From assembly GCA_950295325.1 (NCBI GenBank), contig OX485806.1, positions 9,364,001-9,424,000 on the forward strand: a stretch of DNA of 60,000 bases. Direction: 5' to 3'. Shown one piece after another: positions 22,440 through 33,550 of this stretch (the first letter of the stretch is position 1; each line of letters starts with the position of its first letter). A model generated the notes under the pieces. It had not been told where the DNA came from, ran no database searches, and was given only the letters and a program-made list of their open reading frames with translations. This DNA is from Polytrichum commune (lineage: Eukaryota > Streptophyta > Polytrichopsida > Polytrichales > Polytrichaceae). Made by a program: the position numbers and the translations under genes.

Positions 22440-23860
22440 TATATGGATGGCTCATTCACACCACCAGATGAAGAAGGAAAAAGTAATATTGCAAGAGCCT
22501 AAGTTTTCAATGCACCACTACAAGTCAATATGGTTGCTTGCCTACCCGGATACCCCAATATTTTTAGAGGAGAATTACACGCACTCATGATCGCCACGGA
22601 ACCACCAAAACGCTCCCAACAGATTTATTCGTACTCACATATAGCCTCAACAACACATATCTTCTCCTCAACCACATAAGAAACCCATCCTCTCATTATA
22701 ACCACCCATATAAGCCACGGGTAGGTCACTCTAAGGCATTTTTGTGCACCACGTGCGGCTGGGGTTTTTTGTTTTGGGGTTATTTACCTTGAAGGGCTGA
22801 ATTAAAGCCTCCCTATAATTACTTAAATTTCAAAAATGGCCCATTTGTTTGCACCCTTCCATTACTTATATTGTCCAAGTCACTGCAATTTTTTGTACTC
22901 TATATTCCTTTTAAGTAATAAAAGCTAATCTACTTCCTAACGCATTGACGAGTGTTAAGGGAAACCATGGAAACAAAGAAGGGTGCAAACAATAATATCA
23001 TTGCAAACAAAGTTATGAAGAAAACACATAGGATACCATAGCAAACATACTAAACATACGTTCTAGGATCCTTATCTTCAGCCCCTATATTAATTTTACA
23101 AAAAAATAATGGCCCACATATTATGTCCATCTAACTTACTTATAATGGGATTGTCTACATTTAATGGCCCCTTCATTATTTGGAATTCTTTATAATTTTT
23201 ATTTCAAATGATTTTAATCCTCTCTATATTATGCCGCACGTCGTTTTTAAAATGCACTAAGTGACCTACCCGTGATATAAGCTCCTCATAACCCAAATGA
23301 TAAATACGCTAAAAACATCCTACCACAATATCACCATCCGCAAAGTCAGAGCCCTCACAAACATTGTTGGAGATGATGTGGCTGATAAATTGGCTAAACA
23401 TGAAGCAAAACACCCCTGCATTGTAGAAACCCCTATCCACTGCATCAGCCATCAGAACATATTGGCCATCTATCCCCCTAACATCCATACAACATGATGG
23501 CTCAGTTCGCAACGTGACAAACTGCATAGAAAAAGAATATGTAAGTGCACTCATCTCCCATGCAAAAAATACAATACCCTACATAAATAAATGGCTCTCC
23601 AACACAACTTACACATAAAATGGTCAAATCTATCATGGTGTGCCCTCTAGATTACCAATGCACGAATAACACAAACTCTCAAATTTAGATATGGAAAGAT
23701 ATTGAGGGAACTACCGAAATTAACACATCTTCAAACAAGACATATCCCCAACATGTAACCTATGCACATACCACCAAAATGACACATGCTCCACCAACTA
23801 TCATGTCGCACTAGTACATATAAACAATCTAAGGACAAACCAACATAACAAAGCAGTACA
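22440..23860 (+). pseudogene. LINE remnant: RNase H domain and tail
   Basis: Joining across the nested MITE, the + strand reads YMDGSFTPPDEEG (first RNase H Asp), FRGELHALMIA (Glu), LTYSLNNTYLLLNHIRNP (third Asp changed to Tyr) and KVRALTNIVGDDVADKLAKHE. A decayed zinc-knuckle-like tail with ARITQTLKFRYGK follows. This is the 3' end of a non-LTR retrotransposon that carries RNase H. Stops and frameshifts make it inactive. The same family recurs on the - strand at 50290-51942. The remnant is cut near 23860 by an R1 element. Confidence 0.78.
22716..23274. mobile_element. hAT-like MITE nested in LINE
   Basis: It starts CACGGGTAGGTCACT and ends AGTGACCTACCCGTG, a perfect 15-bp inverted terminus. 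ATATAAGC flanks both sides (22708-22715 and 23275-23282), an 8-bp target duplication as for hAT. The interior is AT-rich and non-coding. Removing the 559 bp and one copy of the target site brings the two parts of the RNase H domain together. Confidence 0.9.
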
Positions 23861-23865
23861 TGAGT

Positions 23866-24359
23866 CTTGGGCCCTCAAGCATTGTGTGAAGTGAGAATGA
23901 ACCATGTTGCGGGACCATTGCATATTTTGTTGGCGGAAAAAGAGAGGAAGATTTGGTTTAATATAATATGTCTCGAACTTTATCATTTTAAGAGAATTAC
24001 TTGGTGGTGTTTGTCTATCACGGATTTTGTCCTAGAATCTATTCTGGAATCTACCATACAGTTTGTCCTTAAATTTGTTTGCTGGAAAATATATTGAAAA
24101 AGTCATGGTCTCCTAAAATTTGCGTCAAGCCCACCTCTCGGAGGTGGGTCTGACGCAAATTCCAGTAGACCATGCACTCTTATCCACAACCTACCATGTA
24201 GGACTCCATGTAGACTTTTCATCCACGAACTTTTCTTTAGACCTTTAGGCCTTCACCTCTTAGTGTGAAGTGAACTTGGACGGTCTCCACCTTTTTGACC
24301 AATGAGAGCTCTTACATTGCCATGGTCAGGGGCCTTCAACCTTGTGTGTGAAGTGGCCC
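23866..24359 (-). mobile_element. R1 element, nearly full length
   Basis: This is the reverse of the intact copy at 31247-31798. It lacks about the last 100 bases on the left and ends with GTGTGTGAAGTGGCCC on the right, followed by TCA. Its centre is a palindrome of about 34-base arms (24104-24173) built on AATTTGCGTCA.GCCCACCTC. Antisense open stretches seen here are non-coding. Confidence 0.8.
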
Positions 24360-24699
24360 TCACTAGTTATATATCTTCATTCTCTCTCTTTTTCATTTTT
24401 TTTTTTTTGGAGTTTTACATTGGTGAGGAAGGAAAGGAGAGCATGATGGGTCATCTTGAGAGGAGAGGGAGGATTCTTGTTGCATTGGCTTTATATTGGT
24501 GAAACAAAATTAAAAAAAAAAATCAATTAAAAAAAATCTACTACATTTACACATACAACAAGCTCCAAACACTTCGACTTGTGGGCAATTGGGAGAGAAG
24601 ACCCTCTGCCTCTTTTTAACTAATATGTCATGAAAAAATTATTGTTGGAAAAAATATTAAAATAACCTTGGCAGCCATAAACAGTTGTTTCACTGCCAT

Positions 24700-24949
24700 G
24701 GTTTGCCATAATTTGCATCAGACCTCCTCTTGGAGGTGGGCATGACGCAAATTCCTGCAGACCATGCACCCTTATCCACAAGCTGCCATGTTGGACTCCA
24801 TGTAGTCTTTTCATCCACAAACTTTTATTTAGGCCTTTAGACCTTCACCTCCTAGTGTGAAGTGAACTTAGATGGTCTTTGCCTTTTCGACCAATCAGAA
24901 CCCTCACATTGCAATGGTCGTTGGCCTTTAGTCTTGTGTGAAGTGGCCC
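24700..24949 (-). mobile_element. R1 element, half copy
   Basis: It runs from the central palindrome (ATTTGCATCAGACC..GGTGGGCATGACGCAAATTCC) to the terminus GTGTGAAGTGGCCC, followed by TAA. It parallels the right half of the 23866-24359 copy. Confidence 0.75.
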
Positions 24950-25655
24950 TAATTAACGATATCCCAATGTTTTCACATGAGAGATTCCGTGACCTTTGTC
25001 ACGATTTCATGATCTAAGATTTAGTGACCATTATTAAAATATAATAGATCAGTTCAGCTCGTGGTTGCATTTCAAAATAAAACTTAGCATTTCTTCTCTC
25101 TCTCTTTCTCTCTAATTAGTTAGTTGGAAAACGACACTACTAATTATTCAAAGAACAACATGGCGTAGTCGATGTGGTTGAATATATGACCCGATTGGGT
25201 TAATGGCATCTCCAGGCTAATCCGACGGACAGCGTTACTATTTCGAATGCGAACCTTGGGCATATTCGAGAGTCAAACAAGGAAGGGGAGGAGGAGAAGG
25301 AGGAGGAGAAGGAGGAGGAGGAGGAGAATCCGAACGCTACAAAATTAAAACTTCAAAATGTGAAGGCCGGGGGGATATTCCCGTGCCTTGACTCTTGAGG
25401 GAGCCACGGCCGGCTCCCCTGCTTTTACTTAACTTATAACACCACGCCTTATTTTGCAAGCCTACAAAGGCGGGTGGGTGGCTGATGAATCATGAACTCC
25501 TCCTAAGAAGCTGTGACGTAGGTGTAGACTAGCAGAGTGGTAGTGACATTCGGAGTGCATGGGACGGTCAATAATAGGTCGCCGCTGTTGCTGTTGCTGC
25601 TGCTGCTGCTGCTGCTAATTTGACCACGAACCTCGAATCTCCAAATTCAAATCCC
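24950..25655. other. Intergenic with GAG and CTG microsatellites
   Basis: No gene was recognised. A (GGA)n run with AAG interruptions lies at about 25285-25327 and a (CTG)n run at about 25583-25617. This stretch is more GC-rich than its surroundings. Confidence 0.5.
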
Positions 25656-26852
25656 CACAAACTTTGCAGCCTCCAAACCCACCACCGTTCGTCCTTCACC
25701 CCCGCACTTCACTCCCGTGGCTGTGCTTATTTAGCCGCCAGCCTCGACACCAAACAATGAAATGAACAATGGGGCCGCCCGGGCTAGATCACACATCTTC
25801 ATTCGGCTGGGCCCCGCCTTCCACCCCATGCCTCTTTCATTGTTCGGTCTTCATGCCTGCATTTGCGTGGGAACTCTTCCCTGGTGGGAATCAATGTGAC
25901 AATACCCGGGTCACTTAAGTCATTAAGCTCCTTTGGCATGTGAAGGAACCCCATTGATTAACTTGGGAATATTCTTCACAAACTTTGCAGCCTCCAAACC
26001 CACCACCGTTCGTCCTTCACCCCGCACTTAACTCCCATGGTTGTGCTTATTTAGCCGCCATCCTCGAGACCAAACAATGAAATGAACAATGGGGCCGCCC
26101 GGGCTAGATCTCACATCTTCATTCGGCTGGGCCCCGCCTTCCACCCCATGCCTCTTTCATTGTTCGGTCTTCATGCCTGCATCTGCGTGGGAACTCTTCC
26201 TTGGTGGGAATCAATGTGACAATACCCGGGTCACTCAAGTCATTAAGCTCCTTTGGCATGTGAAGGAACCCCATCACTTAAAATTGGGAATATCTTCACA
26301 AACTTTGTAACCTCCAAACCCACCACCATTCATCTTTCACCCCACACTTATTTCCCGTGATTGTGCTTATTTAGCCGCCAGCCTCGACACCAAACAGTGA
26401 AGAAAGTGGCGGCCTGGGCTAGATCACATCTTGGGCCCCGCCCCTCTCCTCCCACGCCTCCTTCATTGCCCGGTCTTTCTGCATGCACCTGCGTGGGAAC
26501 TCTTCCATGTTGGGAACCAATGTGACAATATCCGGGTCACTTAAGCCATTAAGCTTCATTAGCATGTGAAGGAATCCCATCAATTGACTTGGGAATATAT
26601 CCACAAACTTTGCAACCTCCAAACCCACCACTATTCATCCTTCACCCCACACTTATTTAGCCGCCAGCCTCGACACCAAACAATGAACAACATGAAGCCC
26701 CAGGCTAGATCACGTGATCTTCATTCAGTTGTGCCCAACCCCGCCCCTCTTTTATGCCTCCTTCACTACCCGGTCTTCTTGCCCGCACCGGCATGGGAAC
26801 TCTTCCCCGTTGGGAACCAATGTGACAATACCCGGTCACTTAAGCCATGTGA
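25656..26852 (+). repeat. Four-copy tandem array, unit about 320 bp
   Basis: Copies begin with CACAAACTTTGCAGCCTCC or a near variant at about 25656, 25977, 26297 and 26602. Each holds GTGCTTATTTAGCCGCC, GACACCAAACA.TGAA, the GC-rich GGGCTAGATCAC block, CATGCCTCTTTCATT, GTGGGAACTCTTCC and CAATGTGACAATACCCGGGTC. Copies 1 and 2 are most alike; copies 3 and 4 are more diverged and shorter. No conserved reading frame spans the unit. Confidence 0.9.
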
Positions 26853-26859
26853 TCCGGGA

Positions 26860-27062
26860 GAACCCGTATTTAGTTACAGATGAACCGGTTGAGTTTGAGA
26901 AATAAGCAGTTGAAGTTCAAGAATGTAGGAAAATAACTGATCATTTTAGAGGAATTTATAGAAAATACCCCAATTTATAAAGGAAAACCAAAGGATGTCA
27001 ACATGTAACCGGTTGGACTTCCAAACACTAGGTTCTCAACCAATTATGCCCAAAAATCTCCT
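26860..27062 (+). mobile_element. R2 element
   Basis: It starts GGGAGAACCCGTATTTAG, continues TTACAGATGAACCGGTTGAG and ends ATTATGCCCAAAAATCTCC. It directly follows the four-copy array, which stops within copy 4. Confidence 0.75.
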
Positions 27063-27091
27063 TGGACATTGCCCAAAACTTGTCAACTTCA

Positions 27092-27330
27092 AGGGAGAGA
27101 GGGAATTATCGTAGACAAGCGTACTTCTCATCCATCATCTCACCATCCACTATGAAAACTTCGCCCCTTATAAGTTTGTCGCCAATTCATCGCAAATGAC
27201 TACGAGTAGGCTATTTTGAGATCTTTAAAACTAATTCTAGTCTCGAGTCAACTTGAAAATGTAACCTTCAGGTTGCATACTATTTCAGGGTCATTATGTT
27301 GGATGAATGAGAGGTACGCTCTCTCTCTCT
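27092..27330 (+). mobile_element. R5 element
   Basis: The left end is GAGAGAGGGAATTATCGTAG then CAAGCGTACTTCTCATCC. The right end is TTGGATGAATGAGAGGTACG, the inverse of the subterminal region. The right terminus has been replaced by a CT-rich microsatellite. Related copies are at 30590, 35640 and 46487. Confidence 0.7.
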
Positions 27331-27359
27331 CCCCTCCCCTCCCCTCCCCTCCCCTCCCC
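27331..27359 (-). repeat. (CCCCT)n tract, potential G-quadruplex on - strand
   Basis: Six runs of four C are separated by single T. The complementary strand thus carries six runs of GGGG with one-base loops, a strong quadruplex pattern. Confidence 0.8.
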
Positions 27360-29089
27360 AATCAAGGGGAAAAACGTTTTGTTGTTTTTCTTGATCACAC
27401 ATTTTAAAACGTGACCAATCCCATGTATGAGAATTGGACATCACTATAAAGTCTCAAGCCTTTTACCACTTCATGAGGTAAGACATTAGCCCTTTCGTGG
27501 GCACTTCTAACTTCAATGACAACACTGGCCATTGGATTGGGCTTCAAAAAATCTTTTTAGAGGTCATCAACAATTTTCGCATCATGTGACTTTTTCACTT
27601 CAAATTCCAATATTGAAGTTGACATGCAAAAGTTAGAGTAGATCAAAGTGAGAAAGCTTATCTTTTCTTTTCTAAGTGGAAACATAAACCCCCCTAATTG
27701 TGTTGATGGTTATTGATCGTAGATCGATTTTACCCCCTAAAAGTCAAGGACTTTTGGGTCTGGGCACCCACCTCTACCCGTTCATACTAATGTGAATGTT
27801 TATGCTATAGTCTTATGAACACGATATTATTCAAATTCATAACAATGTTTTGTGTGACTGGAGAATATTCCATGAACATTTTCATATTCAATCTGAATGT
27901 GGGAAATAAAAATATATATCTTGTGGAATATTGTCATTCCCACTGAACATTGTTATGAATCTGAATAATGTATTGAATATAAGCACATGGACAACTTAAA
28001 TTTTATGTGAACAATCTACGGTCAAGTCCACCATTAGAAGCCCCAAGTTTTCTTTATTCTGCTACTAAATTAGAGTGATATTTTTCTGAACAGTTTTAGG
28101 GTAATTTGAGCTTAGGCCTTCAAGGGTTAGTACGTAATGCACATGTAGTCCAAATCTAATTGAAACACATGTGGTATTGGTGTCTATTCTTATTTACAAG
28201 CTTTGCCACATGCCCACTCCAATATAGGTATCCTATCAAGACATTTAATCAAGACACAATAAGGTCATGCAGCCGTAGTGAAAGTACTTTGGTGCTTTTA
28301 GGGGTTTTGAAGTTGGTCATGGGCCCGAAACTCATCGCTCTCCCTTTGCATGCAAAGCTTCATCCAATACGAGGCCGCCACCTAGCAGACGGATTTGTGG
28401 CATATTTTAAAATAAATAAAATGGCATGAACAGTAGATGGATCCGGCCGATCTGAAGTCTTTGAACGTTCCTTAATAGGAGCCTATAAATGTGGCAGAAC
28501 ATGTTACAACGTTCATCCACATAAATTTCATCCAAATCCACGGCTAGTACACTAATCATGCTACGCTTAAGCCGAGCTTACCGTACACCGTGGAACACAT
28601 GCTCAAATTTCCATGCGGGATTGTATTTGGGTTTCAAGCAATGCGAATCCGCCATGTGGCAATTTGTCAAGAATAATCGACCATCAAAAGCTCAAAAGCC
28701 TACATATGGACTCCATTTCCAAGCCTACTCACAATCTTCATCCAAACTAGTGTGTATCGTGCTTGGCTATGAATGAGCCACTACAAGGTGCAAATGACGT
28801 GGGACACATTTTTAGGATGAGGTTGGACTATGGGCTTAAAGTATAGACACAATTCCAAGTGATTTACAAGGATTCATAAGACGATGAATAAAAAATTCCA
28901 CTTTGACACCTTTAATTTATGCATCAACTCCGATTTTGAGCTTGATATGGTAGTTTTTTGCGATTTTCATTTGCTAACCAAATGTGACCATACTTGATCA
29001 CATCCAATAGCCAAAGTTGGCTGTGGAGTTGGAAGTGCCCACAATAGGGCCAAATACCTTACTGCAAGAATCATACATTGATGAAGTGA
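27360..29089. other. Intergenic with one long hairpin
   Basis: No gene was recognised. A 24-base inverted repeat (27826-27849 against 27946-27969) forms a hairpin described separately. The sequence after 28300 contains scattered pieces similar to 31860-32060 and 33700-33900 (for example AGGAGCCTATAA.TGTGGC), so a further diverged repeat family is likely. Confidence 0.45.
27826..27969. repeat. Inverted repeat, 24-base arms
   Basis: The left arm ATTATTCAAATTCATAACAA(TGTT) pairs with 27946-27969 at 23 of 24 positions. Inside, GAATATTCCA and TGGAATATT add a second paired block. The whole could be a small foldback element. Confidence 0.75.
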
Positions 29090-29528
29090 GGGCCACTTCA
29101 CACACGAGACTGAGAGCCCGTGACCATTACATTTCAAGCATTGTCATTTGTGGAAAAGGCGGAGCTAGTCCAAGTTCGCCTCATACTATGCTTGAGGGAC
29201 TAGCGGAGTAGGTGAATGCAAGATAGATGTAAAAGTCAAAAACCACCTCTTTGAAGTAAACCTAACACAAAACCGGGAGACCATGGCACTCCAAATGCTC
29301 ACAAACGTTGATTTATTCTATTTAATCATGTGTTACAACCCGCATGAATAGAAAATCATTGAAATAGCATTTGGTTGAGGGCTGGTAACATATGACTTCA
29401 CACTACACTTGAGGGTCCGTGACCACCCTACATGAGTTTGGAGGTGTCTTGGGACGGCCTTTGGACACTCTCTTTTGGGCTCTCAGAATTTCATGGTCAT
29501 GGCCCTTGGCTCGTGTGTGAAGTGGCCC
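29090..29528 (+). mobile_element. R1 element
   Basis: It starts GGGCCACTTCACACACGAGA and ends GTGTGTGAAGTGGCCC. The flanks are TGA and TTA. The centre has the AAAACCGGGAGACCATGGC block shared with the copies at 33063 and 44338. No coding content. Confidence 0.8.
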
Positions 29529-30258
29529 TTAGCCTTGAGGGTCCCAATTTTTTTTCAATGTAGAAAAACAATGAACTATGAAGTCGTGCACATTATTGTC
29601 ATCAATAGTCTGCTCATCTGCACCCAACGTATCTCCTTACATGTAGCATTAAAAGCTTCATCCAACTTATGCACACAAGGCCACTTTATATAATTCCACC
29701 AGTTGACAAACTTGTTCCAAAATTTGGTGTATATATATATATACATACCCTAAACTCCGTAATACTAACCTCCATAATGTCACACACTCTCTAATATCCT
29801 GAAACCCTAGGGAACGGATGTTCGTAGTTCAAATCTCACTCCTTATTGTCACATTTCTTTCCCTTATATCACGAAATTTGTCATTAATGTAAACCACTCA
29901 AGAAGTCAACCCACACTCTCGTATTGCGCCATGTGTCAACATGTGGAGTGTCTTCTTCTTCTTCTTCTTCTTCTTCTTATGCCACTTATTGAATGTTGGT
30001 GCATGCATTTGCCACATTGTCTGGGAAGGTCAAGTGGAGTGGACCACACTAGCGTAGGTGACAAAAGAACAAATTCAAAATGTCCTCACATATTCTTTGT
30101 GTTATTCCATAATGTCACATGGTACACTAATTCTAGAGTATCATGCATCCATGTTAACACTACAAAACTCCGTAATATCACGTGCACTTTGGTTGCCACA
30201 TGTGTGATTCTATGGAGTTTAGAGTGTAGATATATAAACAGTAGGACTTGGGACTACA
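29529..30258. other. Intergenic
   Basis: No gene was recognised. A (CTT)n run lies at about 29950-29977. CTCCGTAATA and GTCACA blocks occur twice (near 29755 and 30170), possibly the ends of an unclassified short element. Confidence 0.35.
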
Positions 30259-30455
30259 CTGATTAGTGCGTGATTTTGTTCATAGTTATGCAGTGCAATT
30301 TTGTCTTGCTCAAGAGTTTAATTTGTTTATTAACGGGAGTTCAATAGGTTGTTTGGACAATATAGAACATAAATGAATATGCTTAGTAAAATATTGCATT
30401 CTCATTAATTAGTTCTTGCACTACGTAACTCCAAATAGCAACACACACTAATCGG
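30259..30455. mobile_element. R7 element, copy 1
   Basis: The left end CTGATTAGTGCGTGATTTTG and the inverse of the right end (CCGATTAGTGTGTGTTGCTA) form imperfect inverted termini. The copy at 56952-57145 has the same terminal type and length and shares the AGTAAAATATT and CGTAACTCCAAAT blocks. Confidence 0.65.
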
Positions 30456-30589
30456 GATAGTAGCGAGTGATTGTTTGATGTGATTTGGAATGATGTAAGT
30501 AATGTCGTGGGACAATGACACAAGGACCGCATAAGAAAAACATTTGAATAAAGACTTGACATATTAAGAATGACCATGCACATCGGAGA

Positions 30590-30830
30590 GAGGGAATCAT
30601 CTCATACAAGCACACCTTTCGTCCATCCAACATAAATTTTATTTATTATATGTATTTAAAAAAAACTCTCTTAACACCCTATAAGTTTGTGGCTGATTTA
30701 TTCTTAAATGACTTGAATTGGACTAATTCATGTTTGTTAAGTTGATGATGGTGTCAAATCAACTGAAATAATAACCTCCAAGCTACATAACATTAGGGGG
30801 GGTTTTGTGTTGGATGAATGAGAGGTAAGC
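30590..30830 (+). mobile_element. R5 element
   Basis: It starts GAGAGAGGGAATCATCTCAT and ends near TTGGATGAATGAGAGGTAAG. The interior block CCCTATAAGTTTGT matches the 27092 copy. Confidence 0.65.
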
Positions 30831-30899
30831 TCCTTAAAATATTTTTTTTGCCTCCGTACACATCAATCATCTATAATCTGTTCACATGTAACTAACCTA

Positions 30900-31240
30900 A
30901 GGTAGGTCTACAACCCTTCTCTGGTTGGTTGGTTGCCTTATTAAAACACCTACACGTAAGTGAAATGCGCTTTGGTGTGGCTTCATGAACGGATATCAAA
31001 ACGACACATGTTTGGACGAGATTAAATCACGTGCTGAAATGATAAACCATTCTAGACTCAACAATCAACATAACCGGAGAGACTTGTTTGACTAATTAAT
31101 GAGCACGAAAAGTTTTCACTTTGACAATGAATAAGATGTTCGGATGAGCTCCGAAAATTATGAGGAAGTTGGCCACGGCTTCGGTTTGGATTTGCTAACT
31201 ATCTTGCACTAATTGCATGTTCCGTATCTTAGGAGAAGTG
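30900..31240 (+). mobile_element. R3 element
   Basis: It begins AAGGTAGGTCTACAACCC and holds GAACGGATATCAAAACGACA and TAACCGGAGAGACTTGT blocks in R3 order, ending in GAGAAGTGTG. The left part is diverged. It abuts the R1 copy at 31247. Confidence 0.55.
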
Positions 31241-31246
31241 TGCTAA

Positions 31247-31798
31247 GGGCCACTTCACACCAAGGTTGAAGCCCCCTGACAATGGCAATGTAAGAGCTCT
31301 CATTGGTTGAAAAGGTGGAGATCGTCCAAGTTCACTTCACACTAGGAGGTGAAGGCCTCAAGGTCCAAAGAAAAGGTTCGTGGATGAAAAGTCTACGTGG
31401 AGTCCTACATGGCATGTTGTGGATAAGGGTGCATGGTCTACCGGAATTTGCGTCAGACCCACCTGACGCAAATTCCGGGAGACCATGACTTTTTTAATGT
31501 ATTTTTCCAGCATGATAGATTTCAAGACAGAGCGCATGGCAGATTCCATAACAAATTCCAAGACGGACAAACACCACCAAATAATTCTCTTAAATTGATA
31601 AAGTTTGAGACATATTATATTAAACCAAATCCTCCCCTCTTTTTCCGCCAACAAAACATACAATGATCCCGCAACATGGTTCATTCTCACTTCACACTAT
31701 GCTTGAGGGCCCAAGACTACATAAAATGGCGTTCCCAACACCATTGGTATGGTCTTTGGATGAGAGTCAAGGGTCACGGCTCATGTGTGAAGTGGCCC
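31247..31798 (+). mobile_element. R1 element, intact copy with TAA target site
   Basis: It starts GGGCCACTTCACACCAAGG and ends CATGTGTGAAGTGGCCC. TAA flanks both sides (31244-31246, 31799-31801). The 3-bp TWA target site and GGGCC terminus fit non-autonomous PIF/Harbinger elements. Bases 31432-31487 are a central palindrome, 24-base arms with two mismatches around GACCCACC. There is no coding content. Confidence 0.85.
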
Positions 31799-32242
31799 TA
31801 ACTTACTCAGGAAAAAGTGACCATCTAAGACCCATCGGCCTCATGTCCCTTTGCATGTAGGTTGATGGAAAAGCTCCACCCGACTTAACTTATGCCACAT
31901 GAGGCTGCCCCCCGAGCAGACAAATAGTTGTCGCTCGCAAATTTAAAAACTAGGACAATGTTGAGTGGATGACAAAACTTCAAAGTCTTCGAGCTCTCCT
32001 TGAAAGGAGCCTATACATGTGGCCGAATGAGTTCCCATATTACATTCATCCAAAAACACTTCATCCTAGTCTAGTTAAGCTTAAGATCAACCCTACTAAT
32101 CAAAGGCCACTTTTGATACACTATGGGCACAGACCGTGACCATGAACTTGTGAGGGGCCTTGGAACTCTTCCGAAGGCCATACCATGGAAAAGTGGAATG
32201 GAATTTCGCATGGTCATGGACCTTCGAGTCTAGTGCAAGGTA
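31799..32242. other. Intergenic, decayed R1-like ends
   Basis: No gene was recognised. AAAGGCCACTTTTGATACAC near 32101 and GGGGCCTTGGAACTC near 32155 resemble the R1 variant seen at 34470 and 57785. Confidence 0.4.
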
Positions 32243-32620
32243 GACGTGCCTAAATTGACCACAACAATAATATGGACATATGAATATGAGTGGTATGTGG
32301 GTAGGTGTGAATTTAAGAACTGACACCAACAAGACATGTGTTTAAAAAATTGAACTACATGCTCAAAATATGATGACCATTTTAGGTTGAATTATCAACA
32401 AGTTTGGGGAGGACCTATATGATCACTCAATGAATACAAGAATATTCACTTTGAAAAGGAAGGAAATATTATGTGAGCTCCAAAACTTAAAAAAGCAAAT
32501 GGCTACATGCATGCTCTGGGGATTTGCTTTTTATCTTGCATTGATTGCGTGTTTCATATCTTACAAGAACTAGGTCTGGAGACTTATAGACATCTAATGC
32601 ATGTCCGCCTTAAAGACTTA
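32243..32620 (+). mobile_element. R3 element
   Basis: It starts GGTAGACGTGCCTAAATTGA and continues ATGAGTGGTATGTGGGTAGG, CTGACACCAACAAGACATG and GGGGAGGACCTATATGATC, ending CATGTCCGCCTTAAAG. The order matches the 45519 copy. Confidence 0.7.
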
Positions 32621-32849
32621 TGGGACTAGGTTCTCAATCGAATGCTATTTCATTACCATCCTACTCGTGTGAGTTTTCCTACACAACGAATTATAATAAA
32701 TCAAGGGTTGTGAGACATTCACATGTCATGATCGTCCAATTTTACAATAGATCCACTCCTTTTAGGTCACGGACTTGATGCAATATCCACTACACCATAA
32801 AGACATCGTCCATTGAAGCCACGTTGGCTTTTCATCCATTTGAACATAT

Positions 32850-33058
32850 GAACAAGGAGATCCCACTGCTAGTTACATATGAAATAACCGGTTGAAGTTC
32901 AAGACTTTAGGAAGAAAAAAACCCATCATTTTAGAAGAATCTATGGAATCAATATACCTTGAATCAATAAAGAAAAATCGAAAGATCACAACATGTAACT
33001 GGTTGGACTTGGAAACATTGGGATCTTGACCAATTATGCCCAAAAGTCTCCCCAAGCA
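32850..33058 (+). mobile_element. R2 element
   Basis: It carries CTAGTTACATATGAAATAACC, CATCATTTTAGAAGAATC, CACAACATGTAACTGG and ends CCAATTATGCCCAAAAGTC. It abuts the R1 copy that follows. Confidence 0.7.
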
Positions 33059-33062
33059 CTGA

Positions 33063-33550
33063 GGGCCACTTCACACACGAGACTGAGAGCCCGTGATCAT
33101 TACACTTCAAGCACTCTCATTGGTGGAAAAGTCGGAGCTGGTCCAAGTTCGCTTCACACTACGCTCGAGGGAGCAACAGAGTATGTGAATGCAAGATGGA
33201 TGTAAAGTCTACATGGATTCCTACATGGCATCAAATGGATCATGTTTCATGATCACTTGGACTATTTTCAAGAACCACCTCTTGGAGGCAGGTCTAACAC
33301 AAAACCGGGAGACCATGACACTATGAATGCTCAAAACCGTTGGTTTATTCTATTTTATCAAGCACGAGGACCCGCATGTATAGAGATTCATTGAAATAGC
33401 ATTTAATTGAGGGACCGATCACGTATGACTTCACACTACACTTGAGGGTCCGTGACCACACTACATGATTGTGGAGGTATGTTAGGACGGCCTTTGGACA
33501 CTTTCTTTTGGGCTCTCACAATTTCATGGTCACGGCTTTTGGCCCCTGAT
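33063..33550 (+). mobile_element. R1 element, right end decayed
   Basis: It starts GGGCCACTTCACACACGAGA after TGA, and is closely similar to 29090 and 44338 through CACTTTCTTTTGGGCTCTCAC. The expected GTGTGAAGTGGCCC end is replaced by GGCTTTTGGCCCC. Confidence 0.75.

Noticed and set aside
25656-26852. CRISPR-like or satellite interpretation of the 320-bp array
   Set aside because: Units are adjacent with no spacers, so it is not CRISPR. Four copies are too few to call it a centromeric satellite.
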